64,000 bases of DNA from Enterococcus timonensis (lineage in GTDB: Bacteria; Bacillota; Bacilli; Lactobacillales; Enterococcaceae): NCBI RefSeq assembly GCF_900104595.1, contig NZ_FNVY01000003.1:310001-374000 (forward strand). Reading direction: 5' to 3'. The translations under genes and the position numbers were made by a program. Numbering within the stretch: the first letter of the stretch is position 1; every line of letters begins with the position of its first letter. The notes under the pieces are model-generated. The model was not told the origin of the DNA, did not search any database, and saw only the letters and a list, made by a program, of their open reading frames with translations. Below, piece after piece: positions 48,735 to 57,199 of this stretch.

Positions 48735-50054
48735 ATGTCCTCAATAGAAAAAATAACTAATGTTAAAGAAGCAATTGATTGGCTGCACGGTCGTTTGAAA
48801 TTTGGCTTGCGTCCAGGACTTTTACGGATTGAAACTTTATTAGATCGTCTTGGTAATCCAGAAGCTGATCAAAAATTTATTCATATTGCTGGCACGAATG
48901 GCAAAGGTTCGACGGTCAAATTTTTAGCGAATATGTTAGAAGAAACGGGCTTAACCGTTGGCACGTTCACTTCGCCTTTTATTATTCGATTCAACGAACG
49001 AATTCAAATCAACGGAGAATTTATTTCTGATGAAGAGTTGCTTTTTTTAATTCAAAAAATCTTACCTTTTGTCGCAGAAATGGATCAAGATGAAGAGTTG
49101 AAAGGTTTAACCGAATTTGAAATTAATACCGTGTTGGGCTTTTTATATTTTCAAGATAAAGTCGATGTGGCTGTGATTGAAGTGGGACTTGGTGGCCTCT
49201 TAGATTCCACCAACGTTTTAACGCCGACGCTCACTGGAATTACTACCATTGGCTACGATCATATGGATATTTTAGGCAATACGTTACCAGAAATTGCCAC
49301 GCAAAAAGCTGGCATTATTAAACAAAATATTCCGGTGGTTACGGGAAATATTGTTCCTGAAGCTTTGAATACCATTAAAGAAATTGCCAAAAATCATCAT
49401 AGCCAAGTAATTGCTTTTGCTAAAGATTATCAAGTAACTTTTGAAAAAGATGAACTACAAGGGGAACGTCTTGGATTTTCCATGGACGATTGGCAGATAT
49501 CTCATATTCATATTCCTTTGATTGGTCGTCATCAAGTGGAAAATGCTGGCATGGCTATGGCGTTGTTTATTACTTATTGCCAGAAAGAACAAATTCATTT
49601 TGCAGCGCGGGATATTCAAAATGGTCTTATGAAGACAGTTTGGCCGGCGCGAATGGAAGTTTTACAAGAGGACCCGTTGATTTTATTAGACGGCGCTCAT
49701 AACGATCATGCGGTGAAACGTTTAGTAGAAAATATTAAAGTGCGTTTTAAAAATCGCGAGATTTGGTTGTTGTATTCTTCCATTGTGACCAAAGACATTG
49801 ATTTAATGTTGTTGGATTTAAAAAAAATTCCCCATAGCCATTTACTAGTGACTACGTTTGATTATCCAAAGGCCATGAGTTTAGATGATTTGAAAAATCT
49901 AGCGGCTAAAGGCTTTGACGTGCGAGAAAATTGGGCGGGTGCCTTGAGAGAAATTTTGCAACAAATGGATGAAAATGATGTGGTAATTATTTGCGGTTCG
50001 CTCTATTTTTCTAGCCAAGTAAGAGAAATTTTTGTAGGAGGTCTACATGACTGA
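48735..50054 (+). CDS. folC: Folylpolyglutamate synthase/dihydrofolate synthase
   Basis: Mur-ligase-like enzyme of 439 residues that adds glutamate to folates. The P-loop is HIAGTNGKGSTV, followed by GTFTSPFIIRFNERIQI, and VDVAVIEVGLGGLLDSTNV holds the metal-site residues; LLDGAHNDHA lies in the C-terminal domain. ATG 48735 is chosen because GAGGGA lies 6 bases upstream. The end overlaps the next gene by 8 bases. Confidence 0.95.
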   Translation: MSSIEKITNVKEAIDWLHGRLKFGLRPGLLRIETLLDRLGNPEADQKFIHIAGTNGKGSTVKFLANMLEETGLTVGTFTSPFIIRFNERIQINGEFISDEELLFLIQKILPFVAEMDQDEELKGLTEFEINTVLGFLYFQDKVDVAVIEVGLGGLLDSTNVLTPTLTGITTIGYDHMDILGNTLPEIATQKAGIIKQNIPVVTGNIVPEALNTIKEIAKNHHSQVIAFAKDYQVTFEKDELQGERLGFSMDDWQISHIHIPLIGRHQVENAGMAMALFITYCQKEQIHFAARDIQNGLMKTVWPARMEVLQEDPLILLDGAHNDHAVKRLVENIKVRFKNREIWLLYSSIVTKDIDLMLLDLKKIPHSHLLVTTFDYPKAMSLDDLKNLAAKGFDVRENWAGALREILQQMDENDVVIICGSLYFSSQVREIFVGGLHD

Positions 50055-50706
50055 AGGAATTATTTTTGATATGGACGGCTTGTTATTTGCCACCGAAGAA
50101 GTGTATTACCAATCCACACAACAAGTGGCGGACGCTTTAGAAATCCCTTATTCGCGCGAATTTTATTTAAATTATTTAGGGATTTCTGATGCTGAATTAT
50201 TTGAAAATTATTATCGAGATTTTGCTGCATTCGGGCGAGAAAAAGTCGATCAATTTATTAAGCAATCGTATGACGTGACCTATGATGTTTTTGATCAAGG
50301 AATTGTGCCGGTTAAAAAAGGTGCCGAAGAATTGTTAAAGTGGGCGAAAGAACAAAATATTCCTTGCGTCGTAGCTAGCTCCAATGCTCGCAGTGCGATT
50401 GAAACTTTATTAGACCGTGCCGGGTTAACAGATTATTTTGCGGCAATTTTTTCAGCGGAAGATGTTACTTTAGCCAAACCCGATCCAGAAATTGTCGAAA
50501 AAGCGGCGGGATTTTTTAAAACAGAAAAGAAAAATTTAGTTATGCTAGAAGATTCTCTAAATGGATTGAAAGCTAGCAATGCTGCTGGAGTCCCCGTTTT
50601 TCTAGTGCCTGATTTAATGGAACCGACTATTGAGATGGAAAATCTGGCCACAAAAGTATTCCCAGATTTATTGGCGGTAAAAGATTATTTAGCGAACAAT
50701 AACTAA
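50047..50706 (+). CDS. HAD-superfamily phosphatase (beta-phosphoglucomutase-like)
   Basis: Hydrolase of 219 residues with all HAD motifs: I, FDMDGLLF (nucleophile Asp8, acid Asp10); II, CVVASSN; III, the lysine in TLAKPDPEI; IV, LEDSLNG. A four-helix cap between motifs I and II places it in subclass I with beta-phosphoglucomutase and YniC/GS1-like sugar phosphatases. Substrate unknown. GGAGG precedes the ATG, and the gene overlaps folC. Confidence 0.88.
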   Translation: MTEGIIFDMDGLLFATEEVYYQSTQQVADALEIPYSREFYLNYLGISDAELFENYYRDFAAFGREKVDQFIKQSYDVTYDVFDQGIVPVKKGAEELLKWAKEQNIPCVVASSNARSAIETLLDRAGLTDYFAAIFSAEDVTLAKPDPEIVEKAAGFFKTEKKNLVMLEDSLNGLKASNAAGVPVFLVPDLMEPTIEMENLATKVFPDLLAVKDYLANNN

Positions 50707-50712
50707 AAAAAG

Positions 50713-50748
50713 AAAAAGCCCAGTGAAATTTTTTTGCTGGGCTTTTTT
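50713..50748 (+). terminator. Terminator after the HAD gene
   Basis: Stem aaaaagcccag (50713-50723) with ctgggcttttt (50737-50747) and T tract. Confidence 0.9.
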
Positions 50749-50860
50749 GACGCTGTCTTCCACCAGCAGACTAACTTGCTTCATTTTTCTATTTTCTTAC
50801 CTCACGCAATACGCTTCGATAATCTGGTTTTTGCGTACCTTCTTATAAGGGAGGGATTTT

Positions 50861-51547
50861 ATGACTCATTTTTTATTAAAAGAAGTGCCGACAGAAATTC
50901 GGCCGCGGGAACGATTATTGCAAGTGGGGGCGCAAAATTTAAGTGATGCGGAAATTTTGGCGATTGTGTTACGAACAGGTTTGCGAAAAGAAAATGTTTT
51001 ACGATTTGCTGAGCGAATTTTGCACACGTTTGGCTCGTTACACGGCTTAAAAGAAGCTTCACTAGAAGAATTGCAAGAAGTTCACGGCTTAGGTCAAGTC
51101 AAGGCCATCGAATTAAAAGCGGTTATGGAACTTGGGAGTCGATTAAATAATGCCAAACGCAATAAACTTGGCCAAATTGTTTCCAGTTATCATCTGGGGC
51201 AAAATTTAATTTCGCAAATGAAAGATCTTCAACAAGAGCACTTAATCGGCATTTATCTCAATACGAAAAATGAAATTATTAAACAAGAAACACTTTTTAT
51301 CGGTTCACTTAATCAAAGTATTGCTCATCCGCGAGAAATTTTTAAAGGTGCTATAAAATCCTCAGCGGCCAATATTATTTTGGCTCATAATCATCCGTCA
51401 GGGAATTTGACGCCGTCTGCCAATGATTTGACTTTTACTAAACGAGTTGCAGAGATCGGTGAATTGATGGGAATTCCATTATTGGATCATCTGATTGTTG
51501 GAGAAAGTGATTATTTGAGTTTAAAAGAAGAAGGATTTATTAAATAA
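50861..51547 (+). CDS. radC: RadC-family JAB1/MPN protein
   Basis: Protein of 228 residues. An N-terminal helix-hairpin-helix (VHGLGQVKAIELKA) precedes the JAB1/MPN metal-binding domain with HNHPSGNLTPSANDL (His, His, Ser, Asp ligands) and an upstream Glu. Once named a DNA repair protein; its real role is unclear, perhaps in recombination or transformation. GGGAGGG lies before ATG 50861. Confidence 0.92.
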   Translation: MTHFLLKEVPTEIRPRERLLQVGAQNLSDAEILAIVLRTGLRKENVLRFAERILHTFGSLHGLKEASLEELQEVHGLGQVKAIELKAVMELGSRLNNAKRNKLGQIVSSYHLGQNLISQMKDLQQEHLIGIYLNTKNEIIKQETLFIGSLNQSIAHPREIFKGAIKSSAANIILAHNHPSGNLTPSANDLTFTKRVAEIGELMGIPLLDHLIVGESDYLSLKEEGFIK

Positions 51548-51581
51548 ATCATTGGATTTTAAAAAAGTTTGGTAGGATTAC

Positions 51582-51610
51582 TTGCAATTCCAAGGGAGAT
51601 GGGTTATATT
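51582..51610 (+). promoter_or_regulatory. Cold-shock gene promoter and leader
   Basis: TTGCAA (51582-51587), 17-bp spacer, TATATT (51605-51610). Transcription from about 51617 gives a leader of about 107 nt, long as usual for csp genes, which control translation through leader folding at low temperature. The leader holds an inverted pair around ctatcgtacga and ctatacgagg just before the ribosome site. Confidence 0.65.
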
Positions 51611-51723
51611 AATTGAGTAAGTGATTTTGGGTTTACTATAGAAGTTGTTTAAAAGTTTAACGCCTCTATCGTACGAACCACATCTTTACAAATTTTAGGT
51701 CTATACGAGGAGGTCCATTTAAC

Positions 51724-51924
51724 ATGGCAAAAGGTACAGTAAAATGGTTTAACGCAGAAAAAGGTTTTGGCTTCATTCAACAAGAAGATGGCAACGATGT
51801 ATTCGTACATTTCTCAGCTATCCAAGGTGACGGCTTCAAAACTCTAGAAGAAGGTCAAGCAGTAACATTCGATGTTGAAGATACTGACCGTGGCCCACAA
51901 GCTGCTAACGTAGAAAAAGCTTAA
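51724..51924 (+). CDS. Cold-shock protein
   Basis: Single cold-shock domain of 66 residues with both nucleic-acid motifs, KGFGFI (RNP1) and VFVHFS (RNP2). It acts as an RNA chaperone in cold or stationary phase. GGAGG lies upstream. Codon use is strongly optimised, as in highly expressed genes. Which csp paralogue it is cannot be stated. Confidence 0.96.
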   Translation: MAKGTVKWFNAEKGFGFIQQEDGNDVFVHFSAIQGDGFKTLEEGQAVTFDVEDTDRGPQAANVEKA

Positions 51925-51937
51925 TTCAATTTAGACT

Positions 51938-51970
51938 TTTAAAGTCCCACATTCGTGTGGGACTTTTTTT
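51938..51970 (+). terminator. Terminator of the cold-shock gene
   Basis: Stem aaagtcccaca with tgtgggacttt around a ttcg tetraloop, followed by a run of T. Confidence 0.95.
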
Positions 51971-52060
51971 TTACAAAAAAATTTTTAAAAGTCTTTTAAT
52001 TTCGGTCAGTTTCTAGTAAAATGAAACATTGAGAATACATGTGGAGAAAGGAGCTTGAAG

Positions 52061-52285
52061 ATGGATACAGTTTGGGTTGTATTAATCGCAGTTTTAGCAT
52101 TAATTTTAGGCGCCGTTGGGGGATTTTTCCTAGCACGTCGTTATATGAAAAGCTATCTAGAACAAAACCCTCCAATTAATGAGGAAATGTTACGCTCCAT
52201 GATGATGTCGATGGGTCAAAAACCTTCTGAAAAGAAAATTCGACAAATGATGGCGCAAATGAAGCAACCAAGCAAGAAGAAATAG
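52061..52285 (+). CDS. YneF family (UPF0154) small membrane protein
   Basis: Protein of 74 residues with one N-terminal membrane helix ([19 protein letters not shown]), then the GxFLARRYM boundary and a conserved cytoplasmic stretch ([20 protein letters not shown]) ending in lysines. The family is widespread in Firmicutes and has no known role. ATG 52061 is chosen over TTG 52055 because GAAAGGAG is spaced correctly to it. Confidence 0.9.
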   Translation: MDTVWVVLIAVLALILGAVGGFFLARRYMKSYLEQNPPINEEMLRSMMMSMGQKPSEKKIRQMMAQMKQPSKKK

Positions 52286-52293
52286 CTTTTTTG

Positions 52294-52324
52294 CGGGCTG
52301 ATAGTTTTTCAGCCCGTTTTTTTT
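52294..52324 (+). terminator. Terminator after the YneF gene
   Basis: Stem cgggctga (52294-52301) with tcagcccg (52309-52316), then eight T. Confidence 0.9.
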
Positions 52325-52384
52325 ATGCTTTTTTTTGCAAAAAAAATTTTAATCGCTTTGATTAAATGAACAAAGGAGATACAT

Positions 52385-54133
52385 ATGCAGATTTTTAGAA
52401 AGCTTGGTTGGTTTTTCCGCCAAGAAAAAAAAGCTTACATCATCGGAATTACCGCCTTACTTTTAGTAGCAATTGTTCAAGTCGTGCCGCCGAAAGTCAT
52501 TGGGATTGTCATCGATGAAATCGCCGATCAAAATATGTCCATGCAAAAAATTGTCACTTGGGTGATTGTTTTAGTCATTATGGCTATTTTGCAATATTTA
52601 TTGCGCTACTTGTGGCGTAAAAATATTTGGGGCAGCGCGGCACTGTTAGAAAAAACTTTACGCAAGCAATTATTTCATCATTTTACTAAAATGGATCACC
52701 AATTTTTTCAAACCCATCGAACAGGCGATTTAATGGCGCATGCCACGAACGACCTTTCAGCAATTCAAAAAGTAGCTGGAGAAGGGATTTTAACTTTTGC
52801 CGATTCTTTAATTACTGGCGGATCAACTTTAATTGCGATGATTTTATTTGTTGACTGGCGCTTAACGTTAATTGCTGTCATTCCATTGCCCTTTTTAGCA
52901 TTAGTCGCCCGGATTCTCGGTAGCAAAATGCACGAAGCATTTCGGGATAGTCAAGAAGCATTTTCCGATATTAATGATAAAGCGCAAGAAAGTATTACTG
53001 GAATTAAAGTCATTAAAACATTTGGTCAAGAAAAAGAAGATTTGGCTGATTTTGATAACAAAGTAGCCCAAGCGATTGTAAAAAATAAGCGTGTCTATTT
53101 GCTAGATTCACTTTTTGATCCGTTTATTACGTTGATCATTGGTATTTCTTATGTGTTGACGATTATTTTAGGATCACATTTGATTATGAACAACGAGCTG
53201 ACCATTGGGGAATTGGTTTCCTTTATTTCATATATTGGTTTACTTGTTTGGCCGATGTTTGCTGTAGGCCGCTTGTTTAATGTTTTGGAACGCGGTTCAG
53301 CAAGTTACGACCGGGTGCAAATCTTATTGCAGGAAAAAACGCATATTATTGAAGCGCAAGTGCCGGTAGTGACTAAAGCGGCTGGGAAAATTAAATATGG
53401 CGTCAATAAATTTTTATATCCGGAAGAAAAAGTGGCTAATTTACAAAATATTCATTTTGAGTTGGAGCCAGGCGAAACATTAGGCATTGTGGGAAAAACA
53501 GGCGCAGGCAAAACCACCCTTATTAAATTATTGTTGCGGGAATTCGATAATTACGCCGGTGAAATTACTTGGAATGGTGTAAATATTAAAGATTACGCAT
53601 TGGATAGTTTTTTACCACAAATCGGTTACGTGCCGCAAGATCATTTTTTATTTTCTATGACGGTAGCCGATAATATTCGCTTTGCCAATCAAGAGGCTTC
53701 GATGGAACAAGTGGAAAAAGCGGCGCAATTAGCCGATGTCCACGAAGATATTTTAGGATTTTCTAATGGCTATCAAACAATGGTCGGCGAACGTGGCGTT
53801 TCTCTTTCTGGGGGGCAAAAGCAGCGTCTTTCCATTGCGCGAGCCCTTTTAGTTAATCCGGAATTATTAATTTTAGATGACGCGTTGTCGGCCGTTGATG
53901 CCAAAACAGAAGAAACAATTTTGCAAAATTTAAAACAATTAAGAGCCACGCAAGCGACGATTATTGTTGCCCACCGCTTGTCGTCGGTAATGCATGCTAA
54001 AGAAATTATCGTTATTGATCAAGGACAAATCATCGAGCGGGGAAATCACCACGAGCTTTTAGCAAATGGTGGTTGGTATGCGAAAATGTATTACAAACAA
54101 CAATTAGAAGCTAAAATCGAAGGAGGGGAATAA
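52385..54133 (+). CDS. ABC exporter half, BmrC/YheI-like, degenerate site
   Basis: Half-transporter of 582 residues: six membrane helices (about 1-310) and one nucleotide-binding domain (about 345-575). Walker A is GKTGAGKTT, signature LSGGQKQR, Walker B LLILDDALSAVD. The residue after Walker B is Asp rather than the catalytic Glu, as in the degenerate partner of heterodimeric exporters such as BmrCD and LmrCD. It pairs with the next gene, one base away, to export drugs or other amphipathic compounds. Confidence 0.9.
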   Translation: MQIFRKLGWFFRQEKKAYIIGITALLLVAIVQVVPPKVIGIVIDEIADQNMSMQKIVTWVIVLVIMAILQYLLRYLWRKNIWGSAALLEKTLRKQLFHHFTKMDHQFFQTHRTGDLMAHATNDLSAIQKVAGEGILTFADSLITGGSTLIAMILFVDWRLTLIAVIPLPFLALVARILGSKMHEAFRDSQEAFSDINDKAQESITGIKVIKTFGQEKEDLADFDNKVAQAIVKNKRVYLLDSLFDPFITLIIGISYVLTIILGSHLIMNNELTIGELVSFISYIGLLVWPMFAVGRLFNVLERGSASYDRVQILLQEKTHIIEAQVPVVTKAAGKIKYGVNKFLYPEEKVANLQNIHFELEPGETLGIVGKTGAGKTTLIKLLLREFDNYAGEITWNGVNIKDYALDSFLPQIGYVPQDHFLFSMTVADNIRFANQEASMEQVEKAAQLADVHEDILGFSNGYQTMVGERGVSLSGGQKQRLSIARALLVNPELLILDDALSAVDAKTEETILQNLKQLRATQATIIVAHRLSSVMHAKEIIVIDQGQIIERGNHHELLANGGWYAKMYYKQQLEAKIEGGE

Positions 54134-54134
54134 T

Positions 54135-55916
54135 ATGGAAAAATTCGAATCCGCTTGGTCCAAAGAAATTCCCTTAAAAGAACAAAAAAATATTATTAAG
54201 CGTCTGTTCGTTTACACGAAGCCATTTCGAAAATCATTTGGTGTGGCGATTTTATTTGCCTTTGCTTTGAGCTTAATTAATATTTATTTACCACGAGTTT
54301 TACAATTTTTAATTGACCATTATTTAGAATCGAAAACAGCTACTACAAAAATTATTTTCGGATTTGCCGGACTTTATTTATTAGGGGCGATTTTAAAAAG
54401 TTTCGTCTGGTTTTTTCAAGGATTTTTGTATTCTGTCGCCAGTCTTAAAACGTATCAATTTATTCGCGTCCGATTGTTTGAAAAGCTCCACACATTAGGA
54501 ATGCGTTACTTTGACCAAACGCCAGCCGGATCAATTGTTTCTCGAGTTTCCAACGATACGGAAACATTATTTGATTTTTGGTATGTTTTTTTAACTGTGT
54601 TAACAGGAATTTTTGCGGTAGTAACGAGTTTTATCGCCATGTTTTCAATCGACGCTAAAATCGCGCTGTTTTTATTATTATTTCTGCCGATTCTCTTAGT
54701 CATTATTTGGTACTATCAAAAATTTTCCTCCAAATTGTACCGGAGTATGCGGGAACGTCTCAGCCAATTGAATACTAAATTAAATGAAACAATTTCTGGG
54801 ATGAGTATTGTGCAACAATTTCGTCAAGAAAATCGTTTGGAAGATGAATTTGAGACGATTAATAATGAATATTTGAAAACACGTTTTTCCATGATTAAAA
54901 CCAATGCCTTATTACTTTCGCCAGTTATTTCCATGTTGTACGCCTTGGCCGTGGCATTAGTGCTGCTGCTTTTCGGAATTAACGCGTTAGACAATCCGGT
55001 AAAAGTCGGGATGGTTTATGTTTTTACAACGTATGTCCAAAGTTTTTTCAATCCCATGAGCCAAATGATGGATTTTCTGTCAGTTTTTACTGATGGCTTG
55101 GTGGCAGGATCGCGGATTTTAACGATTATGGATCATCCTGAAGTTGCGCCGCAACAAAATAAGACCGCGGCTAGCGTGATTGAAGATGGGAAAATTGAAT
55201 TCAAACATTTAACTTTTTCCTATGACGGAAAAAACAATGTCTTAAATGATATTTCTTTTGTTGCGAACCCTGGCGAAACCGTGGCTTTAGTTGGCCATAC
55301 TGGGAGCGGGAAAAGTTCAATCATTAATGTCATGATGCGTTTTTACGATTTTTTTGAAGGAGAAATTTTAATTGACGGCCGGGATATTCGTGATTTTCCC
55401 ATGGAGGAATTGCGGAAAAAAACGGGACTCGTTTTACAAGATGCGTTTTTATTTTATGGGGATATCGCCAGCAATATTCGCTTATTTAATGAAAAAATTA
55501 CCGACGATGAAATTCGCAAAGCGGCTGAATTTGTACAAGCTAATTATTTTATTGAAAATTTGCCGGGGCAATATCATAGCAAAGTAATTGAAGGCGGCGC
55601 TAGTTTTTCTTCCGGACAACGGCAGCTAATTACTTTTGCCCGCACAATTGTTACGGATCCGAAAATTTTAGTATTGGACGAAGCGACGGCCAATATTGAT
55701 ACGGAAACTGAAAGTCTGATTCAAGAAGGTTTGAAAAAAATGCGTCAAGGCCGGACAACAATTGCTATTGCCCATCGTCTGTCAACGATTCGCGATGCCA
55801 ATTTAATTTTAGTTTTAGATAAAGGGAAAATTGTTGAACGCGGCACCCACGAAGAACTCCTCGCCCAACAAGGCCTATATTACGACATGTACCTACTACA
55901 AAGCGCAGAAGATTAA
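54135..55916 (+). CDS. ABC exporter half, BmrD/YheH-like, catalytic site
   Basis: Partner half-transporter of 593 residues with six membrane helices (about 30-325) and a nucleotide-binding domain (about 350-585). Walker A is GHTGSGKSS, Walker B ILVLDEATANID with the catalytic Glu, and the signature reads FSSGQRQL instead of LSGGQ. Since each ATP site uses Walker motifs of one half and the signature of the other, the canonical site is formed by this Walker B and the LSGGQ of the BmrC-like half. GGAGGGG lies before ATG 54135. Confidence 0.9.
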   Translation: MEKFESAWSKEIPLKEQKNIIKRLFVYTKPFRKSFGVAILFAFALSLINIYLPRVLQFLIDHYLESKTATTKIIFGFAGLYLLGAILKSFVWFFQGFLYSVASLKTYQFIRVRLFEKLHTLGMRYFDQTPAGSIVSRVSNDTETLFDFWYVFLTVLTGIFAVVTSFIAMFSIDAKIALFLLLFLPILLVIIWYYQKFSSKLYRSMRERLSQLNTKLNETISGMSIVQQFRQENRLEDEFETINNEYLKTRFSMIKTNALLLSPVISMLYALAVALVLLLFGINALDNPVKVGMVYVFTTYVQSFFNPMSQMMDFLSVFTDGLVAGSRILTIMDHPEVAPQQNKTAASVIEDGKIEFKHLTFSYDGKNNVLNDISFVANPGETVALVGHTGSGKSSIINVMMRFYDFFEGEILIDGRDIRDFPMEELRKKTGLVLQDAFLFYGDIASNIRLFNEKITDDEIRKAAEFVQANYFIENLPGQYHSKVIEGGASFSSGQRQLITFARTIVTDPKILVLDEATANIDTETESLIQEGLKKMRQGRTTIAIAHRLSTIRDANLILVLDKGKIVERGTHEELLAQQGLYYDMYLLQSAED

Positions 55917-55980
55917 AGGATGTCGAAGGTGCGTTAAGCACCACAGAAAATCAAAAAAATCCCTCAAAACACTGTTTAAA

Positions 55981-56013
55981 AAATGTCGCAAAAAATTTTG
56001 CGACATTTTTTTT
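55981..56013 (+). terminator. Terminator after the ABC exporter genes
   Basis: Perfect 13-bp stem aaatgtcgcaaaa (55981-55993) with ttttgcgacattt (55996-56008) and T tract. Confidence 0.88.
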
Positions 56014-56083
56014 AAGCAGAAAAGTTGCGAGGTGACTTATTTTATTGTAGTGTGAAAAAAGAAAATGAAAAGGGGAATAATCA

Positions 56084-56998
56084 ATGTATGATGTAATTGT
56101 GATTGGTGCTGGACCGGCTGGGATGACCGCAGCGCTTTATGCTTCACGCTCGAATTTATCAGTGCTTTTAATTGAACGGGGCGCACCCGGTGGACAGATG
56201 AACAACACCGCCGAAGTGGAAAATTATCCAGGTTTCAATTCAATTATGGGACCGGAGCTTGCCAACAAGATGTATGAAGGTGTGAATCAATTTGGCGCAG
56301 AAAATGCATACGGCATTGTAGAAAGTGTCAAAGATTTTGGTACATATAAATTAGTTCACTGTGAAGATCAAGATTACAAAGGAAAAACTATCGTCATTGC
56401 CACCGGCTGTGTCCATCGTAAACTAGGCGTGCCGGGGGAAGAAGAATTTGCGGGCCGCGGTGTTTCTTATTGTGCCGTGTGTGATGGGGCGTTTTTCCGT
56501 GAAAAAGAACTTTATGTTATCGGCGGTGGCGACTCAGCAGTGGAAGAGGGCATTTATTTAACCCAATTTGCTAAAAAAGTAACTATTGTGCACCGGAGAA
56601 ATGAATTGCGGGCGCAAAAAATTATTCAAGATCGCGCGTTTGCTAATCCAAAAATTGATTTCAAATGGGATTCGGTTTTAGAAGAAATTTCAGGAAATCA
56701 AATGCAAGTCACACAAGTGAAAATTAAAAACCTTAAAACAGAAACTGAAGAAGTTTTACCAGCTGATGGTGTCTTTATTTATGTTGGCTTAGATCCTTTA
56801 ACGCAAGCATTTGAAGATTTAAATATTACTAATGCAGAAGGCTGGATTGAAACAGATATCGAAATGCGCACCAACATTCCAGGCATTTTTGCGGTAGGAG
56901 ATGTTCGTGAAAAAAATCTTCGTCAAATCGTTACGGCGGTTGGTGAAGGTGGTATCGCCGGTCAACAAGTTTATAATTATTTAGAAGAAACGAAATAA
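56084..56998 (+). CDS. trxB: Thioredoxin reductase
   Basis: NADPH-dependent flavoprotein of 304 residues. The FAD motif is VIGAGPAGMTAALYASR, the redox pair is CAVC (SYCAVCDGAFF), the NADPH motif is VIGGGDSAVEEG with following HRRNELRAQ, and GIFAVGDVR closes the FAD domain. It reduces thioredoxin, such as the TrxA encoded at 27.2 kb. GGGG-type ribosome site before the ATG. Complete. Confidence 0.96.
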   Translation: MYDVIVIGAGPAGMTAALYASRSNLSVLLIERGAPGGQMNNTAEVENYPGFNSIMGPELANKMYEGVNQFGAENAYGIVESVKDFGTYKLVHCEDQDYKGKTIVIATGCVHRKLGVPGEEEFAGRGVSYCAVCDGAFFREKELYVIGGGDSAVEEGIYLTQFAKKVTIVHRRNELRAQKIIQDRAFANPKIDFKWDSVLEEISGNQMQVTQVKIKNLKTETEEVLPADGVFIYVGLDPLTQAFEDLNITNAEGWIETDIEMRTNIPGIFAVGDVREKNLRQIVTAVGEGGIAGQQVYNYLEETK

Positions 56999-57002
56999 AA
57001 GC

Positions 57003-57033
57003 AAGCTGTGATGAATTTTTGTCACAGCTTTTT
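57003..57033 (+). terminator. Terminator after trxB
   Basis: Stem aagctgtga (57003-57011) with tcacagctt (57022-57030), followed by T. The stretch from here to 57136 is AT-rich with no gene that I can support. Confidence 0.8.
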
Positions 57034-57136
57034 CTTTGGCCAAATTTAAAATAGCTGAGGTAAAAACAGATTTCTTATTTGGGGCGGAATGAATTATCTC
57101 CTCCTGTTATTTTTTTATAGAAAACCATTTCAGAAT

Positions 57137-57165
57137 TTAAAGAAGATTTAAAAGTATGATATACT
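57137..57165 (+). promoter_or_regulatory. Candidate promoter of pgcA
   Basis: Extended -10 TGATATACT (57157-57165) with a weak TTAAAG -35 box at 57137-57142, 17 bases apart. Confidence 0.5.
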
Positions 57166-57199
57166 TAGCTTGTTAAAATTTGAAAAAGAGGTGTTGGCG

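Noticed and set aside
50750-50815. Possible further copy of the hairpin repeat on the minus strand (contains gtaagaaaatagaaaaatg)
   Set aside because: Only the left core is similar to copy B; no facing core or pairing outer arm could be found, so it may be chance or a decayed remnant.
51667-51677. Eleven bases (tatcgtacgaa) of the cold-shock leader match the xyl operator at 2533-2543
   Set aside because: The outer half-sites are absent and a cold-shock gene has no reason to be under XylR; most likely chance.
57034-57136. AT-rich gap between trxB and pgcA examined as another hairpin repeat or small gene
   Set aside because: Neither core string is present, no convincing paired arms, and no frame with a ribosome site.
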